A stretch of DNA of 64,000 bases from Schistocephalus solidus (GCA_017591395.1 WEDG01005619.1:248001-312000); one strand, 5' to 3'. Counted from the first letter of the stretch, positions 11,721-24,115 are shown. Translations and numbers: made by a program. The notes: generated by a model not told the origin, from the letters alone.

Positions 11721-14380
11721 GAAAAAGGGGTCGATTATTCGGTGCCTTTGAACTCGTACAGAAATCCGTCGTCAGAGCTAGCAGCCACAACAGAAAAAGG
11801 CTACACTTGTAGGGGATACAAGCCAATCAGTGGCCAATGACGCAAGTCTGGAGGTGACTGGGCAGGCCTCTGTGTGCCAGCATTAGATCGATACATGGGT
11901 TAATTGAGTTCCCCTCAGATGACCCGACGTCAATTAATTATCGACGCGTTTTGCTTCCGATGTGGATGATTCGTAGGTGTGGGCAGCTACTTGCGATAAT
12001 TCATCCCCCCGTCGCATAGCCAACTTATGTTAATGTATGCCCGATCTGAGCATACATTCAGTCTGACAATATATTACCGCACCTTGGTCTTTAGTCGGTC
12101 ATTTATTTCAATTACCCCGCTACACGTAATAGCTTTGTACCGGTGTAAAATTTCAATGCCTACTCCTGCAACAGTGCGTTCAGTCGCTCCTGATGCGTCC
12201 TTTATCTATGACAGGGAGTGTCTTATTCTCGGGCGTGTTTCTCCTTAAATTCTCCGCGGCCAAACGCGTAGGCATTAACTTAAAAGCGCCTTTCGATAGC
12301 CAGCCCGAATAAATTAGTCGTGGAGGTATCAGGTCTCACATATTTTGAGTCCAACTGTGATCCCAATTGTTACGGCTATGACATACCTTATCACGTCAGC
12401 GGAGTCATTTTGAACTACTGTATTCTCTCATATTTTTTCAAAATGAATCCCTTCTATAACATGAGTATTGGTCTAAAAAATAACGTAAGACACATCACCA
12501 GGCCCTGTGAAGTGTGCGTTGCACAATTCATCGGATATCCGAGCAATTAAAAATCAACCTTTTTATTGAGATCAGCCTGCAAAACAAACAGAACCCCAGT
12601 CACAGGACACGTGCAGCTAGGTTCCTCGACTTTAACTCCAGTGTCATTATAGATGATAAGTATTAAAGCCCGATTCGATGACGAAGGCTCAACAAGCTGT
12701 TGCGTCCAGGGCAGTGGATATGCTTATTTATTCTGCAAAAAGAGGCTGAATATGTGATAGGAGCCTGAAGGAACAGGTACCGTAAAGCAATCATGTAAGT
12801 GGTTAGGCGTTTTCCACCTACTTGCATATTTAGAGATGTCGTATTACACTGCACACTGCTAAGGGTTTTTAAACACCCTGTATCCTCTCCTCTCCGAAGA
12901 CACTTGGCTGCCGTGGCTGCTAGTGATAACACATAGGTAAACCAAATACACATGAGGTTTACTGTCACAGATGTCAGAGACGAAGCTATTTTATCCATTG
13001 CAATGGTGAACATAAGCTAGTCTTAAGCTTTTAGGGCAATCAAGACGGCAGAGGATCTGTTTGATGTGGTGACGGACTGTTTGGTGGTGGAGGGATGGGA
13101 CATGAATAGCCGCCAATGCGAAAATGACCTGGAGATGTAAGCAGTTAGTGTAAGCATGAGCAGTGAAATGGCCCCTACAACTTGGTGAACAAATGACATT
13201 TTATTGATATAGTGCAGGTCCACCACCTGTCTGTGAAGACCCACACACTACTGCAGAGCTATGTAAAAAGTGAAATTCATTTTTTCCCAGTTAAAAATTT
13301 CGACGGAAATTTTGGGTGCTGTCTACGTGCGCCAGGCTTAATCCAGGTCATCTGGTTTCTGCCTTAGTTTTATTGGTTTCGACAGTCTCACTTGCCTATT
13401 TGTATGGCTTACCTAGTTTGCACGCCAACTGGTAATAATTGAAGGTAACTCTAGTATTTGCACCAGATAACGTTTGGATTATTAAAACATGTGCATAGTC
13501 TTGGAAGTAGACACGACTCTTTTCGGTTACTGAACAAGTTAGTTGTGCTAAACAGCTTGAGAGCGCCCATGTTTTTGAAAGGGGCTACATTTCTTCCCGA
13601 TTGGCGTGGGCTGGAGATGACGCGTTTACTATTTGGAAATTTCGGTTCATCGTTCTAAGGACATGGTGCAATATACTATTGGTCACGAAAGTCTTTCATG
13701 CATGGGGAGTTCAGATAGTCACAAATGCATAAAAAACGTAATGTAGTAGCCACATCAGCTTAAAAATAAGTTGGCACTGTCAAAGCTTCCTCTTGCATGC
13801 AGGCCAATAAATGCTGACTGAACACCGAGAACAAAGGTTACCGCTTTAGCTTTTCGAGACTTCGATAGATTGGACTAGTAGTCACTCGTTCTTATTAAAT
13901 GAACAGTCAATGTACGATTCGGCAAAAGACCGTGCCGGTGACAATGATGGATGATCGCCCGAGCGTCCACATCGGAAACCAAGACTAGTTTTGTGAGAGG
14001 GCATATTCTTACAGTGATAACTTTTCTTGCCTGGCAGCTTGGAAGTTTTCTCGTGCATTCAATGAATCCGGTGAGAATGCTCCAGCGAGTAGTTTGGTTC
14101 AATGCACTTAATTAACTGAAGTATATTTATACAAGATATTTCTTCCGCAAAGAGAAAACAACGAACGATAAGCCATGGCCTGCATTACGAACTAATCGTG
14201 TACAACGCTTTGCGAACTAATATTTATATGAGCATTTTTGTCCATTGTGGATGATAATGATAAGATTCAGTCTCCCGTGGAAACCCAGGCTTCGTATACC
14301 TCTGACATGTGCATCGAGCGTTGAAGTACAGTTACGGGATTCAATTATGCTAATTTTTGTCACGCCATTACTGATCTAGC

Positions 14381-14570
14381 CTGCTTTCAGAAAAGAATAT
14401 GAGAGATACTGTTTGGCTAGACGCTCCTCTGGCTGTTGCCTATTTATGTGCAATTAGTAGCCCAGCAAGACTCTTAACCAGTGGAAGTACGATTTTAATA
14501 GTAACTTATTGTAAAACAGCCTATCTTAGTCAGTCATATCAAACGCAAACACGGGGTGAACCAAAAACAT
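14381..14570 (+). repeat. Dispersed repeat R1, copy 1
   Basis: It shares a long near-identical core (ccagtggaagtacgatttta) and flanking similarity (ctgctttcag, tagcccagca, caaacgcaa) with 16431..16590 in the same orientation. No coding content is recognised. Confidence 0.6.
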
Positions 14571-15747
14571 ACACCAGTTCATATGCTCACTAAGCATAAA
14601 TGTAAATTTACTCTGCTGAAAACGCTGTAAAATTGTCTGGTGTTAAAAAATGTGTTCTTACAATGTTCTTTAAGTAAATTTCAAGGTGTTACTTTTCAGT
14701 AAATTCCCACATAATATACCAGTGACAGAAGCTTTTCCTTATGCTATTAAATGTAAAAGAGAGGTTGAGTAAATTTGTAGGACTGTTCAATAGACGCAAA
14801 ATATCTAGTCAATTCAAGCATTGTTTCGTGGTCTATTTGATTGATTATCCTTTAAACATCTTTATACGATTGCATTTGTTAATACAAGTTATAAAGCCAA
14901 ATGAATTCAATCATGTTTTCCAGAAAACAGGTATACAATCAGTTTTTTTAAATTTTATAGGAGACTGCATCAACTTCATATATTGTTTTCGACATGAGAG
15001 ATAGAATTTTGGTTTTAAAACATATTCTAATAAACATGTTTCAGATGGTAAAAACGAGCAGTGATGTAACTTACCACCATGAAGCTCATGAACGATCCTT
15101 ACAAAGCATGCTATCCTTTCTATGCGCATTTAAACATTTTATGAGCATCAAGAGGCCTCTTACTGGGAATATGCAGAGTCAGAGTAATTTACTTTAAGGA
15201 ATATTCGATGCCCACTATGTTGAACTCGTAAGGAAAACGAAAAACAATGTTGGGATTCAACGTAAACAGTCATTACCAAAGCCAAAGGAATCAGCTGGTT
15301 TAGTAGAACTTAGGAATCAATGTCAATATCTATCCTTTCTAACAATATGCCAAAGATCATGCAGAGAAGAAAAAGAAATGCTCCGCTGGAGCACGAGTTT
15401 CGCTAGCGAGACTTTTCCGCTTTGCACACGGGGCGTTAAATTTGAGGCAGAAAATACACTGGCTATATAGGAGTTAGTAATAAACAGCAATATAAAAGTA
15501 CTTAGGTGCTGATTTTATTCCTATTTGCTAGAGGCATCCTCAAGTAAGGGCTAGCACGGCAGCATGTATTGCCCAGGCTGGTCATGTTTAAAATTTTATT
15601 TGAGCCATCTTTTCCAGCCAAATCTGTCAAATTATTTTCTTAAAGTATTCCTTTCTTTTTGCCCATACCGAAGTTATCCTTCATAAAAAGGCTTTATCAG
15701 AATAGTTGGTTGCAAGGACACCTCTGCGTTGGTGGAGTGAAACTCAC

Positions 15748-15911
15748 TTTTTACGCTTCGTCACCATGAGGATGTCATCAAAGAGGATAAGGTAGAGTGA
15801 CTCTGGTTTCCGGCGTCCAAGTTTTTTGAAAAGAACGGATGCCTTCCCGTCAAATGAGGCACACTTTAGTTCACCTTCCTTGATGAGGGCCTTGTCGCTG
15901 ATTGCAATGCG
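15748..15911 (-). CDS. Ephexin-type RhoGEF, exon 5 (first half of PH domain)
   Basis: A 164-bp exon encoding the first strands of the pleckstrin-homology domain that follows DH in all Dbl-family exchange factors. It starts RIAISDKALIKEGELKC, where the I..GEL pattern is strand beta-1. It reaches ESLYLILFDDILMVTKRKK, the highly conserved YLFLFNDLL-type strand pair. The acceptor is tgtttttag before 15911 (phase 0, matching exon 4). The donor is AAAAA/gtgagt at 15748/15747, leaving two bases of a Lys codon for exon 6. The intron separating it from exon 4 is about 14.6 kb and contains several retroelement fragments, but the homology runs on without a missing residue, so no exon is thought to be hidden between them. 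Confidence 0.9.
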
Positions 15912-16430
15912 CTAAAAACAAGAAAGGTGGCTTCGTAACTATTAGAACCCGTAAGCACCCCACGTTTTTGATGGCGTACGCAATGCAAATTACTAATTTG
16001 TTCACTTACGTCAGGCCTAGCAGAGGACATGATAACTAACTAGCCGTACATGGTTTCAAGAATTCGCGTTACGACCAATGAGTTATGTACAAACCCGAGG
16101 AACTCCAATTTTGGGAGCTTTTGGGATGGCTGATAGGATTTAACCTGAGAATAAGCAAATTATCTCCGTTAATATTGCTGGCCTAATTTGTATATTGTGT
16201 TACGTCTAACCAGACGAGCATTTCATGAAGTTCGAAATTATAACCTTAATAAACCGACTGATTAAATATGTAAACAATTCTCATCCACTATTGGAATTCT
16301 GAATATTTTTAAGAGATTGCGTGCTTTATGGAGATATATTAGGTACAAGATTATGCTGTGGTTTCAATTTCCTTGGAATTAGCCATACAAAGTGCCCCTG
16401 TTAAATTGTAGTCCAATTGATGCACAGTTT

Positions 16431-16590
16431 CTGCTTTCAAAAACTCTCCGGATAAACTGACATACAGTATGAGATGAACAATCATTAGCCCAGCATGTCT
16501 TAACCAGTGGAAGTACGATTTTAATAACTTCTGGCATAGAAGCCATCATTAGTGAGTCCTTTCAAACGCAATCTCGGGAGGAAACGGGTA
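16431..16590 (+). repeat. Dispersed repeat R1, copy 2, upstream of a PLE endonuclease relic
   Basis: Same family as 14381..14570. It ends about 170 bp before the start of PLE4 coding similarity, so it could be part of the same element or an older insertion beside it. Confidence 0.6.
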
Positions 16591-16762
16591 TCAGGGGCAA
16601 TGCATCGATAAGTATCGCCATCTCAGAGAAGAAAGTCCTATCGAAATGTCCGTGCTAAGAAAGCCGATGAGCATCTAGCTCCCTTTCAAAAGTGGTTATG
16701 TGTCAAATGTGATAAAGCGACGACTGTGATGTACGATTGAACGAACGTACGCCGCCTCTCAG

Positions 16763-17224
16763 TTGTTGTTTATAAGCACAACCACGGTTATTCCAGTTAG
16801 ACCGACCAAAGACATTCTGCCTATGCCCGCCACATTAAATAGTATTTATGAGTTCGCATGTAGTTGCGGGTACAAATGCATTGGGCACACGCAAAGGCAG
16901 TTGGTAACTCGGTCAGCTGAACACATAACGAAATGGCTGCTAAGGGCGGAAAAGAAGATACCCAAGAGTTCAATTACAAAGCACCTGGTGGACACTGGCC
17001 ATGTGGTGGACCCAAAGGCTGCATTTAAGGTCATCCATCGTGCGACGACTGGGCGTCTCCTGTGCTAAACAGAGGCAGCTGCAATACAGAGATGAAAACC
17101 AGAACTCTGTAAACAGCTGGATCACGTGACCAACCTCGCACTGCCGTGGCAAGGACTGATAATAGACGAAACCACATCCCCGCACCCCTCCTCACATTCA
17201 CCCTCCCCTCGCCCGCATGACTGA
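16763..17224 (+). pseudogene. PLE GIY-YIG endonuclease relic without reverse transcriptase (PLE4)
   Basis: This is the C-terminal half of a PLE polyprotein, antisense to the host gene. It reads YEFACSCGYKCIGHTQRQL. The family pattern is Y.F.C.CG..YIG.T.R.L, so the second catalytic Tyr has become Cys. RSAEHITKWLL (the EH..KW signature) and SSITKHLVDTGHVVD follow. After a TAA just past RLLC and a TGA shortly afterwards, the same frame continues with KPELCKQLDHVTNLALPW, the usual C-terminal tail. The frame ends at 17222..17224 after a proline/serine-rich stretch. The reverse transcriptase is absent upstream. Replacement of the catalytic Tyr plus two stops argues for loss of function. Confidence 0.8.
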
Positions 17225-19017
17225 CGGCTGACCCGCGCGTCGTAGTGTTAATCACGCTTGACACGTTTCCACTGAAATCTCAACTAGTTGTCTTAGCTAA
17301 CTTTCCTCTCCCCTTTTCCCTCTCACCATGTGCAGCTGCATACATCAGACTACCAGTTTATGCTTTGTTTACCTATCATGTTTCATCTCTCTAGGTCGAT
17401 GTATACTTGGACAGTTTACCTTGAAATATTAATAGGCGCTGACCGTATGCAGTTGAAAAAGAGGTCACGATATTTTATGACATTATTAAATTCTGCTTAT
17501 TTCGAATACAGTATGAGCTCAACTAAAGTGTACAGAGAAGGGAAATCATAAGTCGATTGAGTTTGCTGTATTATCAGCCTTATGTCAAAAGCGTTTCGGA
17601 AAAAAGGAAGTGAGTCACTATAGAGCTAGTCATAACTGTTTTTTCATCTACTTGATGTCACTGCCTCCAATTGTTTAAAAACGAGCAAGTAATCTGGTCT
17701 ATTCTACTTCGCTTCTATCTTGGTTTGTTTTAAGGTGTGTGGGCTTTTAGGCAGGATGGAACCCGGAGTTCATACACCAAAAAGCACCTGGGGATCGCTG
17801 GGTCACCCACCGATGAACTGAAAACCCCGCAGTTGCGTCATGCAGTGCAAGAAGATCGCCAAACCACCCGTGTTTGGACTTTTAGCCCTGACAACGGTCA
17901 CATGCAAATTTTCTTCTGCACCGGGGTTCCCAGATGCAATAATAATTAATCGGAATACTAACCTGCCACGTTTTATTAAGATGGGACTGATTATCAAAGT
18001 TACGACGATAAGGCTAGAAAAACTAAGTCAGTGCCAGTAAAGATGTCGTTGCCTACCCCTCAACGGCATTTGCTGGGAAGGAATTGATAAACCACCTCAA
18101 CCGCACAGAATTATGCCAACCCAGTCAAAATTTCCAGCACTACCGCGAAAGGTGAAACAGTCAAGGAACGCTATTTAACAGTTTAATCCCGGATGAAAGC
18201 TGGAAACACTGGCCTAACTGACCTTAATATACAAAGATCTGACCTAAATATATGATACAGGGGGTTTTAGGACACATGGTGATCCAGTGCGATACAAAGA
18301 ATGGCTCTTGGCTCCCGGTAGTGTCACTAGTCATCTTCGGAAAATTAAGAAGCCAACTGACATGAATTTATGAACCCATCCCGTTGGACTGCTGTTCAAA
18401 ATATCATAACTGTTATACGAAATCAGTTTGGGAAGCAGTTGTATAGTGACAGACCCTTTTTTAGATGAGTGCTACCTATGCTCACCTGCTTCCTCATATA
18501 CCGACAAAATACTCGAATGGCTGATTTAATCCAATGTGAGTAAACTGCTGCATGTCCAAGAGCGGTTTCTGTTCCCAATAAATATTATTTTCGGGGTAAA
18601 GAGAGAATGGAATGGCTGCTTCCGAACTAATTGAGCGTCATTCGGCAGTCTCACCCCACAATCAAATCTAGAAGGTTCGAACGTCTAACCCGGGTTTAGA
18701 TTTACCAATAAAGTTGTTTATCATACAAGTCGGCAGCCTCAACTTTGCAAATCCTTGTTTTAAACATAACTTTCAGTACGTATGTGCACTGAGTCAGACT
18801 TGAAAAAATAAAGTGAACTCTACGATTGGTTTGGTCCGAAAACAGATATTATATTCCCTTAAGAATACTGTATTCACGGAACGATGGAATAAGAAGTTAT
18901 GCCAGGAGTTACTGCACCTGTGAACATCGTTGGATAGGGATTGACTTGTATGGCCAACTATACAAGATATGAGAACAGAAGTAGTTCGCAGTACAAGTGG
19001 CTTTGCGCCAAAGTTCG

Positions 19018-19235
19018 GGAAAGTTAGGTTAAGGATTAAGGTGAAGCTTAGGGTTTAGTTTAGGGTCAAATTTAAGGTTAGTATAAAGGGATTAGGGTCA
19101 GGATTTTAAACAAGGTTACAGTTTAGGTATTGTATTAACTGAGGTGTTCAGATTGTCGGTAGGACTTAGGTATAGATTAAAATTTCAATTTGGTTTTTAT
19201 GCTGGGGTTAGTGTTCGGGTTAAGACACGGGCAGA
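19018..19235 (-). repeat. Degenerate telomere-like tract, inverted relative to the others
   Basis: The plus strand is G-rich here: TTAGGTTAAGG, TTAGGGTTTAGTTTAGGG, GGGATTAGGG and GGGGTTAG units over about 200 bp. It is therefore oriented opposite to the tracts at 0.3, 10.3 and 11.1 kb. Confidence 0.6.
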
Positions 19236-19985
19236 TTCACCGTTCATTAAATTTATCACAAGGTCAACCTTGCTAAGTGGGCGGGATGTTCCTGTTCCTG
19301 CGTCCTATTTAGGCAGTCATACAAGTCATTCTTATTCATATTGGAGCTAGCTTTAGGAAAAGACATTATGTCTACCTGTATTCAACCGATCTAACGTGTC
19401 GAAAGAAGTAGTTATGCGAAAGCTTGGTTAGCTTACAGCCAGGATCTAAACTTCAGCCTTCAAGCATATGATAAAGAAGATCTTACGAAGCAAGCGTACA
19501 ATGATGGGGGTTATTAAACAGCTCCATTTTAAATATGTGCTTAGCAGTGCTTTGAATGAGCAAAGCCTCATATTTTAATTGGTGCATGAAAGGCACGGAA
19601 CCGAAAGAATCATTATTTTCAGTCAGCCGGTAACCGTAAGTGTGTGGTCATATTATGGCTGGGAATCACGATCAGATATTCCTGCATAAATTGTTGTGAA
19701 TGACAAAAGGTATATTTCTGATTGATGTCTTCGTATCTTATTTTGTTAGCCATGATGACCATACAGGTTTTCAAAAGAGGGCGCATTTTATGCCACTGAC
19801 GGGCCTCTCAAGGGAAGAGAATGCCTGAAACTAAGAAAAAAATTATTAAATTTTCACGAACCATGCCCACAAAGGTACCTCTGCAAAGAACCCCATAGTT
19901 TACCGCTTGATTCCTGGCCTGGGTATAAGGCATTGGTATTTTTCTGGTTAACTAAAAGCAAGCGGGTTTTTATTGCCCCTTTGAA

Positions 19986-20501
19986 TTGTCTCCACCTATC
20001 GTCGTACCTGTCCCCGGAAAAAGCGTTCTTGTGTTGCACTATTTGAAGTGTCTAACAGCAAACCGGACACCTGCTGGGCTGAAACCAGATCTTTGCTCTG
20101 GAAATCTGATTGCCTTATTCTGTCCCACATCAGCTTCAAACAGTTTTGTCCAGAGAAAAGAAAAACATTCCTGGCTCGTTTGGGAAAATGGTACTACACA
20201 AGACTGCGTAAACGAGCACCAGTGTCCACTCGGCCAAGACTGCTTCTGTGCCCAAATGGAACATCAGACAAGCAAAAAGAAAGCGGCCCTACAAAGGACA
20301 GAACAAAAAAACAAAATCGAACTCCCGCCGTTGTTGTATTTTAGTCAAAAATGTTTTCGTTTCACGAGGATTTTACTGTCCATAAATTTTGCAGAATGCG
20401 GGTTAGTTGTTGCTGCTCCAGAGCCAAATGACTTGGTGCTGTTTAGGAAGCCATTAGCTACCGTACTAAGCAACCGTGGCACTTGCGAACAAAAACTGTA
20501 G
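19986..20501 (+). other. Unrecognised open frames of about 170 and 98 codons in overlapping frames
   Basis: One frame is open over 19986..20501 from a TTG. A second, starting at 20048, is open to 20344. Neither has a recognisable domain. The second is basic and Ser/Thr/Lys-rich near its end. Overlap of two long frames, with no splice signals that favour either, suggests chance openness in a locally GC-richer element. A decayed retroelement N-terminus is the other possibility. Confidence 0.15.
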
Positions 20502-21020
20502 GTAACTCATTTACGTGTTCTTGTTCTGTCTGCATTGTGCCATAATCTTTGCACACAGTGGCAGCTTTTAAGCATGATCCTGTCGGGTTTGTCATCAATC
20601 AGGGTGATTACAAATGTAGGGGTTTAGAAGGCTGACAATAGACGGAATTATTCGGTCCTCTTCGTGAGGTCGAAAGTCGGGCAGCAATGTTACCTCAGTG
20701 TGACCTCTATGACACTCCCTTTCAGGTGGGATTCGAGTCGCCGCTTGTTTCAATACAGACCCGGAACTCTGTGAATGAACCTGGCGTGTGTGCACGCGCA
20801 AACAGGTTGATAAGCTTTGTCTGTCATTGTAATGGATCCCTTATCTCGTCTTCTGGGCTTTGTTTTGTCACCATAATTTAATTCCCGCGTAAGTCGCCTT
20901 CCCTGCGCCCACCCTTTTGTGAAGCAAACGGGGACAATTTCGCTAACAAAACCCAAAAGTGGGACGGCCAAACCGATCGATGAGCGCCCATGTACCATAG
21001 TTACAATGCCCGATTTTAAC

Positions 21021-21240
21021 CGGCCAGACAACTAGCCCATGGGGCAATGGGTTAAAGTGTTAGACTTCTCCCCGACAGATCACGGATACGAGCCTCTGGT
21101 CCCGAAACACTTCGAGTTATGTATGGCTGGCTTATGACGGCTAATAAGCCAGAAATGGAAATTCCAGTCTCTTTTGTCTTTGTCAGTAATGCCATTTTTC
21201 CTATATCACTAGCCGCTCTGTGGCTGCTAGCAAGGCCCTA
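21021..21240 (+). mobile_element. tRNA-derived SINE-like repeat, copy 1
   Basis: A head with a box A-like block (GGGGCAATGGGTTAAAGTG, near 21040) and a box B-like block (GGATACGAGCC, near 21083), spaced as in a tRNA-type RNA polymerase III promoter. The body contains gtatggctggctta and aagccagaaatgg. The body recurs near 50.7 kb (plus) and 30.25 kb (minus), which supports a dispersed family. It does not fold obviously into a functional tRNA. Confidence 0.5.
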
Positions 21241-21439
21241 GAGTGAGCCCCAACCCACCACGGGACAAATGAGTCCCGTAACTGATCGGTGAACGCAGAT
21301 GTGCCATAACACTCCAATTGTCACACGTCTGCAGTCAGAACAAATCCGTCCATATCGGTGGCGGCGATGAAGGCGGCTACCTTATACTTTTGCACATCTG
21401 CAGTCGTTGACCAGACTCCGAGCTCCATATAGGAAAGTT

Positions 21440-21640
21440 TGACCGTCAATTTCGATGAGGTTTACCGTATGCTCCACAGCATGGTGGTGCAGGGGTGGTG
21501 ACTTACCCGTGGGTTAGTATTAAGGGATGGAAGACTTGCACCGCAGCTACCACACACTCTCTCTTCATTCATCCGTCTGTGCCCGATCAAGAAAGAATCA
21601 AAAAGCCTCGAGGCAGGGCTGGGCGCAGGTGGCTGGTGCC
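21440..21640 (+). repeat. Dispersed repeat R2, copy 1
   Basis: It shares the ordered blocks accgtatgctcc, agacttgca, the CACTCTCTCTTC motif, cgtctgtgcccg and gggcgcag with 23300..23510, at similar spacing. Function unknown. Confidence 0.6.
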
Positions 21641-21650
21641 CCACCTGTAT

Positions 21651-21796
21651 CGGATCCCACGGAGTGGGAGTGCCATAAAGGCCACTTCAGAAGGCGCATG
21701 GTGGCTGGCGCTGTCGGAGCCGCCCCTGGGCGTACCACCACACTTGGCTCGGATCCCACAGAGTGGGAGTGCCATAAAGGCCACATTAAGAAGGCG
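21651..21796 (+). repeat. Partial tandem duplication, 99-bp period
   Basis: A 47-bp segment starting cggatcccac (21651..21697) recurs at 21750..21796 with about three substitutions. The shared core is gagtgggagtgccataaagg. A GC-rich spacer separates the copies. Confidence 0.75.
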
Positions 21797-23299
21797 CCAC
21801 TGCAGCCTTACTATCAGTCCGCCAGTCAACCACTCCATGCAAGCAGACCTCAGGCTGTCCACACAGTTCGAATTATCCCGTAAGTTGGCAACCTTTCAAG
21901 CCACGGCTTTTCAGCGCATCTTGATACTTTCAAGCGCGTCAGGTTGGTTACAGCGAGTAAACTGTGCTGAGCCGAGGGCCTCACTGTCTATTCCCATTTC
22001 CACGTACCAGCCACCACCCGAGCCGGTCAGTGGACAGATGCGGGAAATGGGTGCAGCTGCTGATGTATCTATGCGTCAATGCGTACCACATGCACGTCCT
22101 GGCTCTCAAAACACAACCACCAGGCTTTCACACAAAAGGGATTGGAGCAACGCTCATCTCACATGTATGAGAGTGCCAGAGATCCCGCTAATAAGGAGCC
22201 AGTGCAGCCGTAGTCCATATGACAAATGATAAACATGGGGGCGCGCTTGCAGGCCTACACACAAGCATTCGCGCAGCGTCAGCCACTTGTGCTCATTTCC
22301 AGCATCAGGTATCTGGCCTGTCTTGGACAGTACACTAGCGCATGGAGGAGGGCAGAACAAGTAAGATCGACTCTTTGGGGATCTATCCCCATGGCAATTT
22401 GGCGCATTCTTCAAGAAAAAAGTCTAACAAGGTCCAATCTATCACGGTGCGCTAAAAGCCATGACTTAGAATGCTGACAACTGACGGGATAACGCATTCC
22501 TCCTCTTGGTACGGAGATTCAGACTGCAATTGCTTCTGCGGAATCTTTCCTCTATGGTAATCCAGGGTCTTATTTTTTTATTTGAAAATCTAGTACATTC
22601 TTCCGAGGCCAGATAGTATGTGAAATGCGTAGACGGGCTGTTTCTATTTGACCACCATCGCGCTAGAGTCCGGATCCGGTCTCCTTAACTCTATCTTGAC
22701 ACTGGGCGCAGTTTCGTGAGGGAAGAGTGAGTGCGGCAGATGCTGCTGAAGTCTGCTATCAGTGTAAACAATTTCGCGCAAAAATCACCGTCCAGTGTCC
22801 ATGCTATGAGGTGCATGATTAAGATCGTCGCCCATGACGGTTGAATTGTCCAGGTGCCCATTTTTAGTTATGACTGATAACGGTGAATGAACAAGTCGAT
22901 TATGCTTTTCGGTCAGTGCCTGTTTGTACCTACACGATGGCCTATGCTGGTCAAATACCGAATTGGCCACACCAAAGGGATAGGCGGATAGATAACTGAA
23001 CGTCACTTATGTACCTATGACGTTAAATATTTCTGATCACAACGAACACGGATTGACATCTATACGCGAATGATGAAATTACTAGTTTGTTTTGAATTTC
23101 AGTGCGCTTACCGGGTACACCCGTTGTGTGTGGCAAAAATACGGAAATTAAAAGAAAAAGACAATTTCAGTCTTTCAGTTCTCCGGTAATTTGGCTGGCA
23201 CTCTTAGGTCACGTAACTCCCCGTCCGGAAAAAAGGCGCACATGTGGACGATTTTAGCTTCCTGCTGCCGAACTTGACCACAACCTGACCTGTGCGTTC

Positions 23300-23510
23300 A
23301 GTTTGACCATCTTAGTCTGACGATGTTCACCGTATGCTCCCCAGAAGGGTTGTACAGCGATGATGACTTGTGCTCAAATTAATTTTTAGTTAAAGAAGAC
23401 TTGCAATGCATCTACCGCACTCTCTCTTCCCTTAATCGTCTGTGCCCGGTGTCGAGACATAGTAAAGAAGACTGGAGGCGGGGTCGGGCGCAGATGGAGC
23501 AGCTTCCACG
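23300..23510 (+). repeat. Dispersed repeat R2, copy 2
   Basis: The second copy of the 21440..21640 unit, same orientation, about 1.85 kb downstream, with small indels between the shared blocks. Confidence 0.6.
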
Positions 23511-23869
23511 AAGTGGGAGAGCAGGGTGCGGTATGAGCCTGCACCTACGTGTGCCCATGTTCGGCATTTTCTATGGGACCGCATCCCAGAATAATAACGC
23601 CTGTCGCACCCTGAGTTGACCCCGTGTTGGTCCAGCGCATCTACCAAGCGTTTGACACATAGTTTCCCAATCCATGTTGCACATTCGGACTACTACCAGA
23701 GGCAGCTGATAAAATAATGAGACAGAGTCGTGAACACTTGTGGTGCAAATTATGCAACCTAACGGATAATGCCAGTACTTCAAAAGGCTAAATACCTAAT
23801 GAAAAACCGTTTAACGGTGCTCATATAAAGCATTCATATAGACCCGAAGATAAACCCAGCATGCGTGTT

Positions 23870-24115
23870 CACATCTGCCACATCGCGGTAGAGTGACGAG
23901 ACAGAGACCTAGCTAGTTGTCAACCGCCTTCATCCCCGTCCCCCTCTTTCGGTAACCCCGTCCCTTGCATAAAACCCTGTCAGAACTAGACATCTGAACG
24001 CCCTTGACCATTTCCTCTACACTAACTGTTTGTTAGATGTTTAAATTCTTGCTACTCTACCCTCCTTTATATTACAGTACAGGCCCTACGATGATTAATC
24101 AAAGACGTACGTTTG
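23870..24115 (+). repeat. PLE 3'-terminal unit, copy C
   Basis: Similar by eye to 38361..38685 and 41029..41325. The best part runs from tctgaacgcccttgacc to the gtacgtttgcccaa end and includes ctactctaccctcctttata. No PLE coding sequence is visible immediately upstream, so this is an isolated 3' end. Confidence 0.6.

Larger units (their letters stand above)
1461..15747 (-). other. Intron 5 of the RhoGEF gene (14.3 kb)
   Basis: This large intron contains a PLE relic (9215..9935), two telomere-like tracts near 10.3 and 11.1 kb, a possible LTR (11300..11720), an unexplained open frame (4568..5054) and one member of a dispersed repeat pair (14381..14570). In the remaining stretches (1.5-4.5 kb, 5.3-9.2 kb, 11.8-14.3 kb and 14.6-15.7 kb) I see only AT-rich DNA and short chance open frames. 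Confidence 0.7.
20560..23640 (+). repeat. GC-richer repeat cluster in intron 4
   Basis: A compositionally distinct 3-kb island compared with the AT-rich flanks. It includes a SINE-like unit (21021..21240), two copies of a repeat (21440..21640 and 23300..23510) and an internal 99-bp-period duplication (21651..21796). The 244-codon open frame at 21495..22229 runs through the repeats and looks incidental. No host gene is supported here. Confidence 0.5.

Noticed and set aside
12663..13013. A 116-codon minus-strand open frame
   Set aside because: No domain, splice signal or coding-like composition was found. Its length is within reach of chance given the number of frames examined.
21495..22229. 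The longest ATG-type open frame in the window (244 codons)
   Set aside because: It runs through repeats R2 and the 99-bp duplication, with competing open frames on both strands. High GC and repeat content explain the openness.
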